Shown: piece after piece, positions 1 through 5,892 of the stretch | Position numbering within the stretch: the first letter of the stretch is position 1 | Layout: each line of letters begins with the position of its first letter | Origin: Gemmatimonadota bacterium | GTDB lineage: Bacteria; GCA-2686955 | Reading direction: 5' to 3' | DNA: 9,912 nt | NCBI GenBank assembly: GCA_002686955.1 | Contig: NYZA01000132.1 | Coordinates: 1-9,912 of the forward strand | Notes under the pieces: model-generated | What the model saw: only the letters and a program-made list of their open reading frames with translations | Told to the model about the DNA's origin: nothing | Databases searched by the model: none | Program-made: the position numbers and the translations under genes

Positions 1-822
1 ACCGGCACTCGGTGGGATGTCGAACAGGCCGGTAAGGGCTCGCCCGCACCGTCCACCGGTGGCTCCAAACCAGCCGGGGACCCAGCTCTCTCGCCGGTCA
101 CAGCCGGCCCGAAATCGACCCCCACCGAAAACCAAGCGGCGGCCGGTGTTGAGGCGCTCTACAGCCTCTCCCTCACGGTCGGCAAGGGGTTCGCGGAGAA
201 GCTCGAAGAGGCCCGTGCACAGCTCAGCCACTCGCTCCCCGACGGGAATCTGGCCCGCATCCTCGAGCTTGGGTTGGATGCGTTGCTCACCGATGCACGC
301 CGCCGCCGCCGCGCCGAGCGCATCCAGGACCGGCGGGCCGGCGCGCCCGGTGAGGAGGCATCAACCACTCAAGAGGAGCGCCCGAGACCCCAGGCGCGCC
401 GGAAGAAGAGGAGCGTCCCGAACACGGCAGCCGAGAGACTCCGATTCGCCGCGCCCACTGACGCACCCGCCGAAGCACCCGCCGCGGCCGGCAAGAAGCC
501 CCGACTCGACGCGCCCGCCCCGCGCGTCGCCTCGCCTGCCGACGCGCCCTTCAGTGCACGAGCCCCCACTGCGCCACCTCGTCCGAGCGATCACACCAAT
601 ACGAAGCGCTCCCGCCACATAACCGCCGAGGTCCGCCGCCGGGTCTGGGCGCGAGACGAAAGTCGCTGCACCTACGTCGATGGCCAAGGACGACGCTGCG
701 GAAGCCGGTGGTTCGTACAGATCGACCACGTTCAACCTTTCGCGCGCGGTGGTGACAACACAGTAACGAACTTGCGATTGCTCTGCGGGGCGCACAATCG
801 CCAGCGACAAGCAACAAGTTGA
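1..822 (+). CDS. HNH endonuclease, 5'-truncated by window edge
   Basis: The frame is open from the first base and ends at TGA 820-822, so this is the last 273 codons of a longer gene whose start lies outside the window. Codons about 50-95 form a helical, Leu-rich segment (VEALYSLSLTVGKGFAEKLE, then LSHSLPDGNLARILELGLDA) that I recognise as the N-terminal region shared by a family of HNH proteins common in Myxococcota and related genomes. Codons about 95-205 are an Ala/Pro/Arg-rich, probably disordered linker. Codons about 206-268 form the HNH nuclease fold: RRRVWARDESRC, then IDHV (catalytic-type His243), Asn257 in TNLRLLC, and His265 in AHN, with Cys223, Cys233 and Cys262 as possible structural metal ligands. 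It presumably nicks or cuts DNA; the biological target is unknown. The protein stops eight residues after the AHN motif, whereas relatives I recall carry a short further tail. The HNH call is firm; the role (mobile, defence or other) is not. Confidence 0.8.
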   Translation, partial: TGTRWDVEQAGKGSPAPSTGGSKPAGDPALSPVTAGPKSTPTENQAAAGVEALYSLSLTVGKGFAEKLEEARAQLSHSLPDGNLARILELGLDALLTDARRRRRAERIQDRRAGAPGEEASTTQEERPRPQARRKKRSVPNTAAERLRFAAPTDAPAEAPAAAGKKPRLDAPAPRVASPADAPFSARAPTAPPRPSDHTNTKRSRHITAEVRRRVWARDESRCTYVDGQGRRCGSRWFVQIDHVQPFARGGDNTVTNLRLLCGAHNRQRQATS

Positions 823-846
823 TGGAGAATCGCTGGCGTTTCGATA

Positions 847-912
847 TGCCCGCGAGCTCGCGAGTGCCCCGACGCGGAGAGGGGCGCGCTGACCAGTGCC
901 GCCTCGCGGGCA
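847..912. repeat. 10-bp inverted repeat in the HNH/antitoxin gap
   Basis: TGCCCGCGAG at 847-856 is the exact reverse complement of CTCGCGGGCA at 903-912, with 46 bases between them. The left arm also overlaps a 12-bp self-palindrome, CGCGAGCTCGCG, at 851-862. The repeat lies 25 bases after the HNH stop codon. No T-run follows it, so it is not a standard intrinsic terminator, though it could fold in RNA at the end of the HNH transcript. In DNA this GC-rich a repeat of this length can arise by chance. I see no convincing gene in the rest of the 823-1079 gap. Confidence 0.35.
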
Positions 913-1044
913 CGCAGAGCGGGAAGTTCGCTGGGAGCGGAGCCACTGGGCTTGCCTGGCCACGAAAGACGGTTGCCCGCCCGCCAGTGCGCAGTCCTCC
1001 CGAAAATTCCCTATATCGAAACCTCTGGGGGCTCCCGTGCACCC

Positions 1045-1080
1045 TTGACCAGAAGGACATAATTGGTCATCATATAGTCA
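1045..1080 (+). promoter_or_regulatory. Promoter and palindromic operator of the toxin-antitoxin module
   Basis: A -35-like TTGACC (1045-1050) is followed, after 17 bases, by the weak -10-like CATCAT (1068-1073). This would place the transcription start at about 1080, the A of the antitoxin ATG. A perfect inverted repeat, TGACCA (1046-1051) and TGGTCA (1064-1069) with a 12-base spacer, overlaps both promoter elements. A second one, TCATCA (1067-1072) and TGATGA (1087-1092), straddles the start codon. Phd/YefM antitoxins typically repress their own promoter by binding such palindromes, so this site is a natural operator. Promoter element scores are modest; the palindrome is certain, its function inferred. 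Confidence 0.5.
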
Positions 1081-1334
1081 TGAACGTGATGATCTCCGAG
1101 CTCAAGGCGCGATTGAGCACCTATCTCGACGCGGTGCGCCGGGGCGAAACCGTCACGGTCCTCGACCGGCGGACCCCGATCGCGCGACTGACGCCGCTGG
1201 CCGGAGACGCGGACGATCTCTCGGTATCGCCTCCCTCTCGCGCTCCCGCCGCCATCGAAGAGGTTCGGGGCGTGCGAACGATTCGGCCCGTCGATATCGA
1301 TGCCCTGCTCGCGGAGAGCCGGAGTGGCCGTTGA
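1080..1334 (+). CDS. Type II antitoxin, Phd/YefM family
   Basis: This is an 84-residue protein. Its N-terminus, MNVMISELKARLSTYLDAVR, matches the Phd/YefM DNA-binding domain signature (ISELKARLS.YL..V..GE.V.V.DR..PIARL), which covers residues 1-43 or so. The C-terminal tail (about 44-84), ending RPVDIDALLAESRSGR, is the kind of flexible segment that wraps and blocks the partner toxin. It should neutralise the PIN toxin encoded immediately downstream and repress the shared promoter. The ATG at 1080 was chosen because it gives the family's usual N-terminus. An in-frame frame extension upstream has no homology-like sequence. No Shine-Dalgarno sequence precedes the ATG, and the predicted transcription start coincides with it, so translation may be leaderless. 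Its stop codon overlaps the toxin's start (TTGA, 1331-1334), which implies coupled translation. An alternative start is the ATG at 1089. Confidence 0.85.
   Translation: MNVMISELKARLSTYLDAVRRGETVTVLDRRTPIARLTPLAGDADDLSVSPPSRAPAAIEEVRGVRTIRPVDIDALLAESRSGR
1321..1324 (+). promoter_or_regulatory. Ribosome binding site supporting the toxin TTG start
   Basis: GGAG at 1321-1324 lies six bases before the TTG at 1331 and inside the antitoxin's last codons. It supports the rare TTG codon as the true toxin start and fits a reduced, coupled toxin translation rate relative to the antitoxin. Confidence 0.55.
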
Positions 1335-1744
1335 TCGTCTACTTCGATACCAGCACCCTTCTGAGGGTCCTTCTCCGGCAACCGAATGCGCTGGGCTCGT
1401 GGGACCGCTGGAATGAGGCGTACTCCAGCGAGATCTCGAAGGTCGAAGCGCGTCGCGTTCTGGATTGTCTTCGGCTGGAGGGGGCGCTCGATGACGAGGG
1501 TGCCGCCCTGGCTCGGGAGTCGCTCGTTCAGATCGAAGAGTCGATCGCTTTTGTCGGGCTGACGCCCCGGGTTCTGGAGCGGGCATCGCTCCCCATGCCG
1601 ACCATCGTCAAGACTCTCGACGCACTTCATCTCGCGACGGCTCTCCTCTATCGGGAGAAAAAGGGTGTAGAGATGGTATTCGCGACTCACGACAAGCAAC
1701 AGTCGGTCGCGGCGCGAGCGCTCGGATTCCCCTGGGTGGGTTGA
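1331..1744 (+). CDS. PIN-domain toxin RNase, VapC-like
   Basis: This 137-residue protein is a complete PIN domain, close to the usual VapC length of about 130-140. Four conserved acidic residues of the metal-binding active site are visible: Asp6 in VYFDTS, Glu39 in SKVEARR, Asp97 in TLDALHLATA, and Asp121 in FATHDKQ. PIN toxins are Mg-dependent endoribonucleases that cut tRNA or rRNA when freed from their antitoxin. The intact residues suggest an active enzyme. The gene starts at TTG 1331, overlapping the antitoxin stop by four bases with a GGAG upstream, which is typical of a co-translated pair. The cognate antitoxin is of Phd/YefM fold rather than the AbrB or ribbon-helix-helix fold of classical VapB, a pairing known in many genomes. 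The gene symbol is withheld because subfamily assignment needs a search. Confidence 0.85.
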   Translation: MIVYFDTSTLLRVLLRQPNALGSWDRWNEAYSSEISKVEARRVLDCLRLEGALDDEGAALARESLVQIEESIAFVGLTPRVLERASLPMPTIVKTLDALHLATALLYREKKGVEMVFATHDKQQSVAARALGFPWVG

Positions 1745-1746
1745 GG

Positions 1747-1764
1747 GGGCGAAAGCGCTCGCCC
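1747..1764 (+). terminator. Small hairpin after the toxin gene, possible weak terminator
   Basis: GGGCGA (1747-1752) pairs with TCGCCC (1759-1764) around a six-base loop, starting two bases after the toxin stop codon. It could end or attenuate the toxin-antitoxin transcript before miaB. No T-run follows, so intrinsic termination is doubtful and some read-through into miaB is possible. Confidence 0.3.
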
Positions 1765-1770
1765 GTGACC

Positions 1771-1807
1771 GCGACCGCGTCCCCCCATCTACGCTATCCT
1801 CCCAAGA
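1771..1807 (+). promoter_or_regulatory. Candidate promoter for the miaB-mutS operon
   Basis: TATCCT at 1795-1800 fits the TANNNT -10 pattern and would start transcription at about 1807, the A of the miaB ATG. The matching -35 region (GCGACC, 1771-1776, 18-base spacer) is weak. No Shine-Dalgarno sequence stands before the ATG, which agrees with a leaderless message. This is the only stretch of non-coding DNA ahead of the six-gene run, so a promoter is expected here, but the exact element is uncertain. Confidence 0.35.
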
Positions 1808-3156
1808 TGCCCCGCACCTTCCACATAGAGACCTACGGCTGCCAGATGAACGTCCTCGACTCCGACGTCGTGGGGGGGATTCTGGAGCGTGCGGGGTACG
1901 CGCCGGCGAGCGATCCCCTCTCCGCTGATGTGGTGCTGCTCAACACCTGCGCGGTGCGAGGTGGCGCCGAGACCCGCGTGCTGAACCGCCTCGAGGCGAT
2001 CCACGGAGAGAGCCGCAAGCGCCGTGGCTCCGAGGCGCTGCTCGGGTTGATGGGCTGCGTGGCGCAGGCGCAGGGTGAGGAACTGGTCGCCCGCGCCCCC
2101 TTTCTCGATCTGGTCGTCGGCACCGATCGCTACAGCGAGCTGCCGCGCCTGCTCGAAGAGGCGCTCCACCGACCAGGCGCCCTGGTCGACACCACCCCCG
2201 ATCCCGAAATGACCTACGAGGGGGAACCGCGCGTCGAGCCCCGCGGAGTGACAGGTTTCGTTTCGGTGGCGCGCGGCTGCGATATGAGCTGCACTTTCTG
2301 CATCGTTCCCCGCACCCGGGGGCCGGAGCGCTCCCGGCGGCCCGACGATGTGATCCGCGAGGTGCGCCGCCTCGCCGGCCGGGGGGTGTGCGAGGTCACC
2401 CTGCTGGGGCAAAAGGTGAACGCATATCGCAACGGCGATGTTCGATTCGCCGAACTGCTGCGTTCGGTGGCCCAGGGCGGCGGCGTCGACCGGATCCGCT
2501 TCACGTCGCCACATCCGCTGTGGGTTAGCGACGATCTTATTCGGACCATGAAAGAGACCCCTCAAGTCTGTCCTGGCCTGCATCTGCCGCTGCAATCGGG
2601 GTCCGAATCGGTTCTGAAAAGGATGAAACGGGGATACAGTCCCTCCAGGTTTCTGAATTCCGTCGCCGACCTCCGCGCGTCGATGCCCGAGATCGGTCTC
2701 ACGACCGACATAATTGTCGGCTTTCCGGGTGAGACCGACGCCGACCACGAGGCCACGCTCGAGATGCTTCGCGAAATCCGCTTCGACTCGGCCTTCATGT
2801 TCGCTTACTCGCCCCGGCCCGGCACGGCCGCGGCCGAAATGAGCGACACAGTTTCGGCCGAGGCTGCGCAGGCTCGTTTGCGCGAAGTGATCGACACCCA
2901 AGAGAAGATCGGGCGGCAGCGGAACCGGGCCCAGATCGGGCGCGGCTCGACCGTGCTCATCGAGGGACCCTCGAAGAAGCGTCCCGACGAGATGTTCGGC
3001 CGCACACCGGAGAATCGCTCGGTGGTATTGCCCGGCGACGGCCTCGAGGCCGGATCGGTCGTCGACGTGCGCATCGTCGACGCTTACGCTCATACACTGA
3101 GGGCCGAGCCTCTCGCCCATCCGGCCCCTACTTCGATAGGAGATGCGCCTTGTTGA
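1807..3156 (+). CDS. miaB: tRNA-2-methylthio-N6-dimethylallyladenosine synthase MiaB
   Basis: MiaB is a radical-SAM enzyme that adds a methylthio group to i6A37 of tRNAs reading UNN codons, which stabilises codon pairing. The 449-residue protein has the full family layout. The N-terminal methylthiotransferase domain carries auxiliary-cluster cysteines Cys12 (ETYGCQMN), Cys48 (LNTCAVR) and Cys84 (LMGCVAQ). The radical-SAM domain carries the CxxxCxxC motif at Cys158, Cys162 and Cys165 (GCDMSCTFCIVPRTRGPERS), then LPLQSGS and DIIVGFPGE. A C-terminal TRAM domain spans about 375-436 and should bind tRNA. The TRGPERSR context distinguishes MiaB from RimO and MtaB. The ATG at 1807 places Cys12 where the family has it; the upstream TTG at 1741 would add 22 residues without homology. 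It is the first gene of the six-gene run and overlaps lapA by seven bases. Confidence 0.95.
   Translation: MPRTFHIETYGCQMNVLDSDVVGGILERAGYAPASDPLSADVVLLNTCAVRGGAETRVLNRLEAIHGESRKRRGSEALLGLMGCVAQAQGEELVARAPFLDLVVGTDRYSELPRLLEEALHRPGALVDTTPDPEMTYEGEPRVEPRGVTGFVSVARGCDMSCTFCIVPRTRGPERSRRPDDVIREVRRLAGRGVCEVTLLGQKVNAYRNGDVRFAELLRSVAQGGGVDRIRFTSPHPLWVSDDLIRTMKETPQVCPGLHLPLQSGSESVLKRMKRGYSPSRFLNSVADLRASMPEIGLTTDIIVGFPGETDADHEATLEMLREIRFDSAFMFAYSPRPGTAAAEMSDTVSAEAAQARLREVIDTQEKIGRQRNRAQIGRGSTVLIEGPSKKRPDEMFGRTPENRSVVLPGDGLEAGSVVDVRIVDAYAHTLRAEPLAHPAPTSIGDAPC
3138..3143 (+). promoter_or_regulatory. Ribosome binding site supporting the lapA TTG start
   Basis: AGGAGA lies six bases before TTG 3150 and nine before TTG 3153, inside the miaB coding end. 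It is a strong Shine-Dalgarno match and supports a TTG start for lapA, since no in-frame ATG or GTG exists nearby. Confidence 0.6.
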
Positions 3157-3473
3157 TTCTCCAGGTGATCGCCGCGGGAGCGGCACTGCTGCTCTTCGCC
3201 TTCGTCGCGATCGAGAATCTCGACCAGACCGTGATGCTCAGTTTCTTCGGGCGTGAGGTCGGTCCCCATCACGTCTTCGTGCTCCTCATCGCGTCGGTTC
3301 TGATCGGGGCGCTCCTGGGGATCGCGGCGATGTCGGCGCGCGTGATCCGTCTGAAACGGGATCTGCGACGGGCCGCCCGGCAGGTCGCCGCCCTCGATTG
3401 CGAGGTCGCCGATCTCAGAATCGAGCCGCTGGGGCCGACCGCGCCGGCGGAGCCGAAGGAGCCGATGTCGTGA
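3150..3473 (+). CDS. lapA: LapA-family inner-membrane protein (LPS assembly)
   Basis: This 107-residue protein has the LapA (DUF1049) architecture. There are two membrane helices, about residues 2-21 and 41-61, joined by the family-type loop IENLDQTVMLSFFG. A cytoplasmic, Arg-rich helix follows (about 63-92), probably a short coiled coil, and then a Pro-rich tail. In E. coli LapA (YciS) is encoded next to LapB (YciM) and copurifies with it in the control of LPS synthesis and assembly. The same pairing here, with a four-base GTGA overlap into lapB, supports the call. The start is TTG 3150 (or the adjacent TTG 3153), set by AGGAGA upstream. In this genome LapA may matter more than usual, because the neighbouring LapB homologue lacks its own membrane anchor. 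Confidence 0.85.
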   Translation: MLILQVIAAGAALLLFAFVAIENLDQTVMLSFFGREVGPHHVFVLLIASVLIGALLGIAAMSARVIRLKRDLRRAARQVAALDCEVADLRIEPLGPTAPAEPKEPMS

Positions 3474-4708
3474 GCCGACCCACGCGTCTTCTGGCGAGAG
3501 CCATCGGTCGGGTTCGATCGCGCGGGCGAGGGCCTGGACGCGGCGGCGGTCGCGGCGACATCTCACTCGCCCCCGGGGGACCCTACCTCGCCGCCGTCGA
3601 GGCTGATCTGCGCGGCGAAGAGGATTCGGCCCTCGACCTCTTCTCGAAAGCGGTCCGTGAAGATCCCGGCAATCTCGACGCCGCCATCCGACTGGGCCGC
3701 CTGCTCCGCGTGCGAGGCGAGCACGACCGCGCCTATCGACTCCACAGGAACCAGCTCACCCGCCGCGCTCTGACGCGCGAGGAGCGAGAGGCGATCCGCC
3801 TCGATCTAGCGCGCGATCTTGCCGCGGCCGGGCGGCGCGACGAGGCTTTCGAAGTGATCGATGGGATTCTCGCCCAGAACCGCCGCGATCTCGCCGCACG
3901 CTCGCTGCGGATCGAGCTCTTCGAGGACCTCGGGCGTTGGGACGAGGCATTCGACGAGCTCAAGGCGCAGCAGCGCGCCGCGGGTCGCGGTGATCGTCCC
4001 GCCCTCGCCCGCTACCAGGCCATGCTCGCCCGGCGCTGTCTCGACCGGGCGGAGCGCGCGAAATCGAACGCGCCGGAGCTGCACGGCCGATCGAGCGACC
4101 TCGACGTGAAGGCCGCGGCGCGTGCGGCCGACGACCGGGCCGACAAGCACCGCACAGACGCGAAGGCCCATCTCAAGCGGGCGCTGAAGCTAGACGGCGG
4201 CTGCGCTCAGGCGCTCCTCTGGGCCGGAGAGCTCGCGTCGGCCGCCGGCGACACCGGCCGCGCCGAGAAACACTGGCGCAAGGCGCTCGAGCTCGGCGGC
4301 CGCCGCGAAGGGTTCACCGTCTTCAAGCGGCTCGAACGCCTGCTCTTCGAGGTCGGCCGCTACGGGGAAATGGCCGCCCTCTACCGAGACCATATCGGCC
4401 GCCATCCCGACGACGCCCGGGCGCGGATCGCTCTGAGCAGCTACTACCGGCGGCGCGGCGAATTCAAAGAGGCGCTGGCCGTGCTGGGGGCCTCGAACGA
4501 CTTCGACCGCCAATCGCGTCGCCTGCTCGACGTCGCGCGAATCCGATCCCTCGCCGAAGCCGGCAGAGGCGCCGAAGCCGCTTCCGAAGCCCTCGAGCTG
4601 CTCGGGGTCGGCCCCGAAGGCAGCCTCGAATGCGCCGAGTGCGGCTTCTCGATCGATGACCCCAGATGGCGCTGCCCGGAGTGTGGTAGATGGTCGACAT
4701 TCTTCTAG
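3470..4708 (+). CDS. lapB: LapB-like TPR protein with C-terminal zinc/iron ribbon
   Basis: The protein has 412 residues, against about 389 in E. coli LapB. LapB adapts the FtsH protease to LpxC and so sets the rate of lipid A synthesis. Residues about 35-380 are TPR-like helical repeats, beginning with a segment (YLAAVEADLRGEEDSALDLF) that parallels the first LapB repeat. The C-terminus has the diagnostic rubredoxin-like metal site: Cys388-x2-Cys391, ten residues, Cys402-x2-Cys405, in the context WRCPECGRW. The position directly after lapA also agrees. Two differences stand out. The N-terminal membrane helix of E. coli LapB is absent, replaced by an Arg/Gly-rich stretch (residues 1-30). A charged insertion lies at about 195-232. 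The GTG at 3470 has AAGGAG (3456-3461) eight bases upstream and overlaps the lapA stop. No hydrophobic segment exists upstream in this frame, so the missing anchor is not a start-site error. Confidence 0.8.
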   Translation: MSRPTRLLARAIGRVRSRGRGPGRGGGRGDISLAPGGPYLAAVEADLRGEEDSALDLFSKAVREDPGNLDAAIRLGRLLRVRGEHDRAYRLHRNQLTRRALTREEREAIRLDLARDLAAAGRRDEAFEVIDGILAQNRRDLAARSLRIELFEDLGRWDEAFDELKAQQRAAGRGDRPALARYQAMLARRCLDRAERAKSNAPELHGRSSDLDVKAAARAADDRADKHRTDAKAHLKRALKLDGGCAQALLWAGELASAAGDTGRAEKHWRKALELGGRREGFTVFKRLERLLFEVGRYGEMAALYRDHIGRHPDDARARIALSSYYRRRGEFKEALAVLGASNDFDRQSRRLLDVARIRSLAEAGRGAEAASEALELLGVGPEGSLECAECGFSIDDPRWRCPECGRWSTFF

Positions 4709-5892
4709 CGCTCTATCGGCGAAAAGGGAGTGCGCCACCGCGCATCGTTCTCGCCTTCTTCCTGCTCTGCATCGCTCCCCCGACCCAGGCTATGCTGAGC
4801 AGCGAGATCGAGGCCGCGGAGCGAATGATCCGCCGGGGCGACGGAATCGGCGCGCAGCGACTGCTCGAATCGGCCCTCAGAGCCGCCCGCAAGAACGATC
4901 TAGACCGCGCGGCCGCCATGCTCGCACTGGCCGGCCTGCACGACGATGCCGAGCGCTCCCGGCAGCTTTTCGAAGAGGTCGCGCGCGACTACCCACACAC
5001 CGCCGAATCGGCCCGTGCCCGGATCGAGCTCGCCCGCTACCGTTTCGCCATGGGCGCCTATTGGGGAACCCTCGAAGACCTCGAGGAACTCTTTGAAGAA
5101 GAGCCGTATTTCCCTGGAAAAGCAACAACTTATCACCTTCTAGGATCGGTCGAGCTCGCCCTCGATCGCCCGACACGCGCCGCCACCGCCTTCCGCGACG
5201 GACTCGCCGCCAACCCCTCGAAGCTCGATCGGGCTTGGCTCTGGATCGGTCTGGGTGATGCGCGCGCGGCCGACGGACGTCTCGAAGAGGCGGCCGACGC
5301 CTACCGCAGGGCGATCGATGCTCCGCCCGCGGCCGCCCCCGTCGCCCGATTCGCTCTCGCCGAGATCGAGGCCCAGCGCGGGGATCGGGCGCTCGCGGCG
5401 CAGCTTTACGAGCAGGTCGCCGAACAGTCGCCCGGGCACTACGCCGAGGCACGCAGGGCTCTGGCCGATCTGAAGAGGAAAGATGGGGGGGGGAGGGCGA
5501 TAGATGAAGATCCGCCCGTCCAACACCCGGCCAGGCAATCTCCCATCGATCCCACTCTGCCCGACCGGCCCACTGCCGAAGCCACCACCGATTCGTCTTC
5601 CGATTCCGGCCCCGACGAGGTGGTCGACCCGGCGCCGCCCCCGGCAATAGGGAACTGGGCCGTGCAGGTCGGAGCCTTCACCGAGATCGCGAAAGCCACC
5701 GCGCTCAGAGCCAGCGTGCAAGAGGGCGGCCACGACGTCGAGCTCACCACCGGCAGCGTGGGGGGCAAGCCTTTCTACCGGGTCCTCGTGGGTGCCTACG
5801 CCGATCGCAACGAGGCCTACGCGGCGGGCCTCGATCTCTCCGATGAGCTGGGACTGGCCGACTTCCTGCCGGTGGAACGGCATCGAGAGTGA
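4690..5892 (+). CDS. Secreted TPR-SPOR domain protein
   Basis: This 400-residue protein carries an N-terminal signal peptide: basic RRK and Arg18, a hydrophobic core at 19-29, and a likely cleavage after TQA at residue 34. The mature part has TPR-like repeats at about 36-262, then a Pro/Asp/Ser-rich linker at about 263-320. A C-terminal SPOR domain (about 322-396) begins NWAVQVGAF and contains FYRVLVGAY. SPOR domains bind peptidoglycan strands stripped of stem peptides, which accumulate at the division septum, so this protein probably sits in the periplasm and scaffolds partners during division or wall turnover. The TPR part would supply protein contacts. The ATG at 4690 has GGAG (4678-4681) upstream and lies 19 bases inside the lapB end. 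It overlaps the mutS start by four bases. A run of nine G falls in the linker. No family name is recognised for the whole protein. Confidence 0.8.
   Translation: MVDILLALYRRKGSAPPRIVLAFFLLCIAPPTQAMLSSEIEAAERMIRRGDGIGAQRLLESALRAARKNDLDRAAAMLALAGLHDDAERSRQLFEEVARDYPHTAESARARIELARYRFAMGAYWGTLEDLEELFEEEPYFPGKATTYHLLGSVELALDRPTRAATAFRDGLAANPSKLDRAWLWIGLGDARAADGRLEEAADAYRRAIDAPPAAAPVARFALAEIEAQRGDRALAAQLYEQVAEQSPGHYAEARRALADLKRKDGGGRAIDEDPPVQHPARQSPIDPTLPDRPTAEATTDSSSDSGPDEVVDPAPPPAIGNWAVQVGAFTEIAKATALRASVQEGGHDVELTTGSVGGKPFYRVLVGAYADRNEAYAAGLDLSDELGLADFLPVERHRE
5485..5493 (+). repeat. Run of nine G in the TPR-SPOR linker
   Basis: Nine consecutive G encode Gly266-268 just after the last TPR repeat. 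The reading frame is open with nine. With ten G the frame meets TGA after codon 272, and with eight it meets TAG after codon 270. Either slip would remove the whole SPOR domain. It is the longest homopolymer I noticed in the window. Confidence 0.9.

Noticed and set aside
17-622. 201-codon + strand frame starting at base 17
   Set aside because: It is a Pro/Arg/Ser-rich shadow of the HNH gene, whose own frame has the conserved helical region and nuclease motif.
819-1079. In-frame extension of the antitoxin upstream to 819
   Set aside because: The extra residues look like translated intergenic DNA and would bury the promoter and operator palindrome in coding sequence.
1-1744. Mobile element (integrase, transposase or attachment site) carrying the HNH and toxin-antitoxin genes
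   Set aside because: No transposase or integrase sequence, terminal inverted repeats, tRNA gene or target duplication is visible in the window, so only the accessory nature of the gene content can be stated.
1741-1806. Upstream TTG extension of miaB that would overlap the toxin stop
   Set aside because: The added 22 residues have no MiaB homology, and the ATG at 1807 puts the first cluster cysteine at position 12 as in the family.
1789-3186. 465-codon open frame on the - strand across miaB
   Set aside because: It is the antisense shadow of miaB, whose cysteine motifs and domain order are unambiguous. Long antisense frames are expected in GC-rich genes, and its translation shows no recognisable domain.
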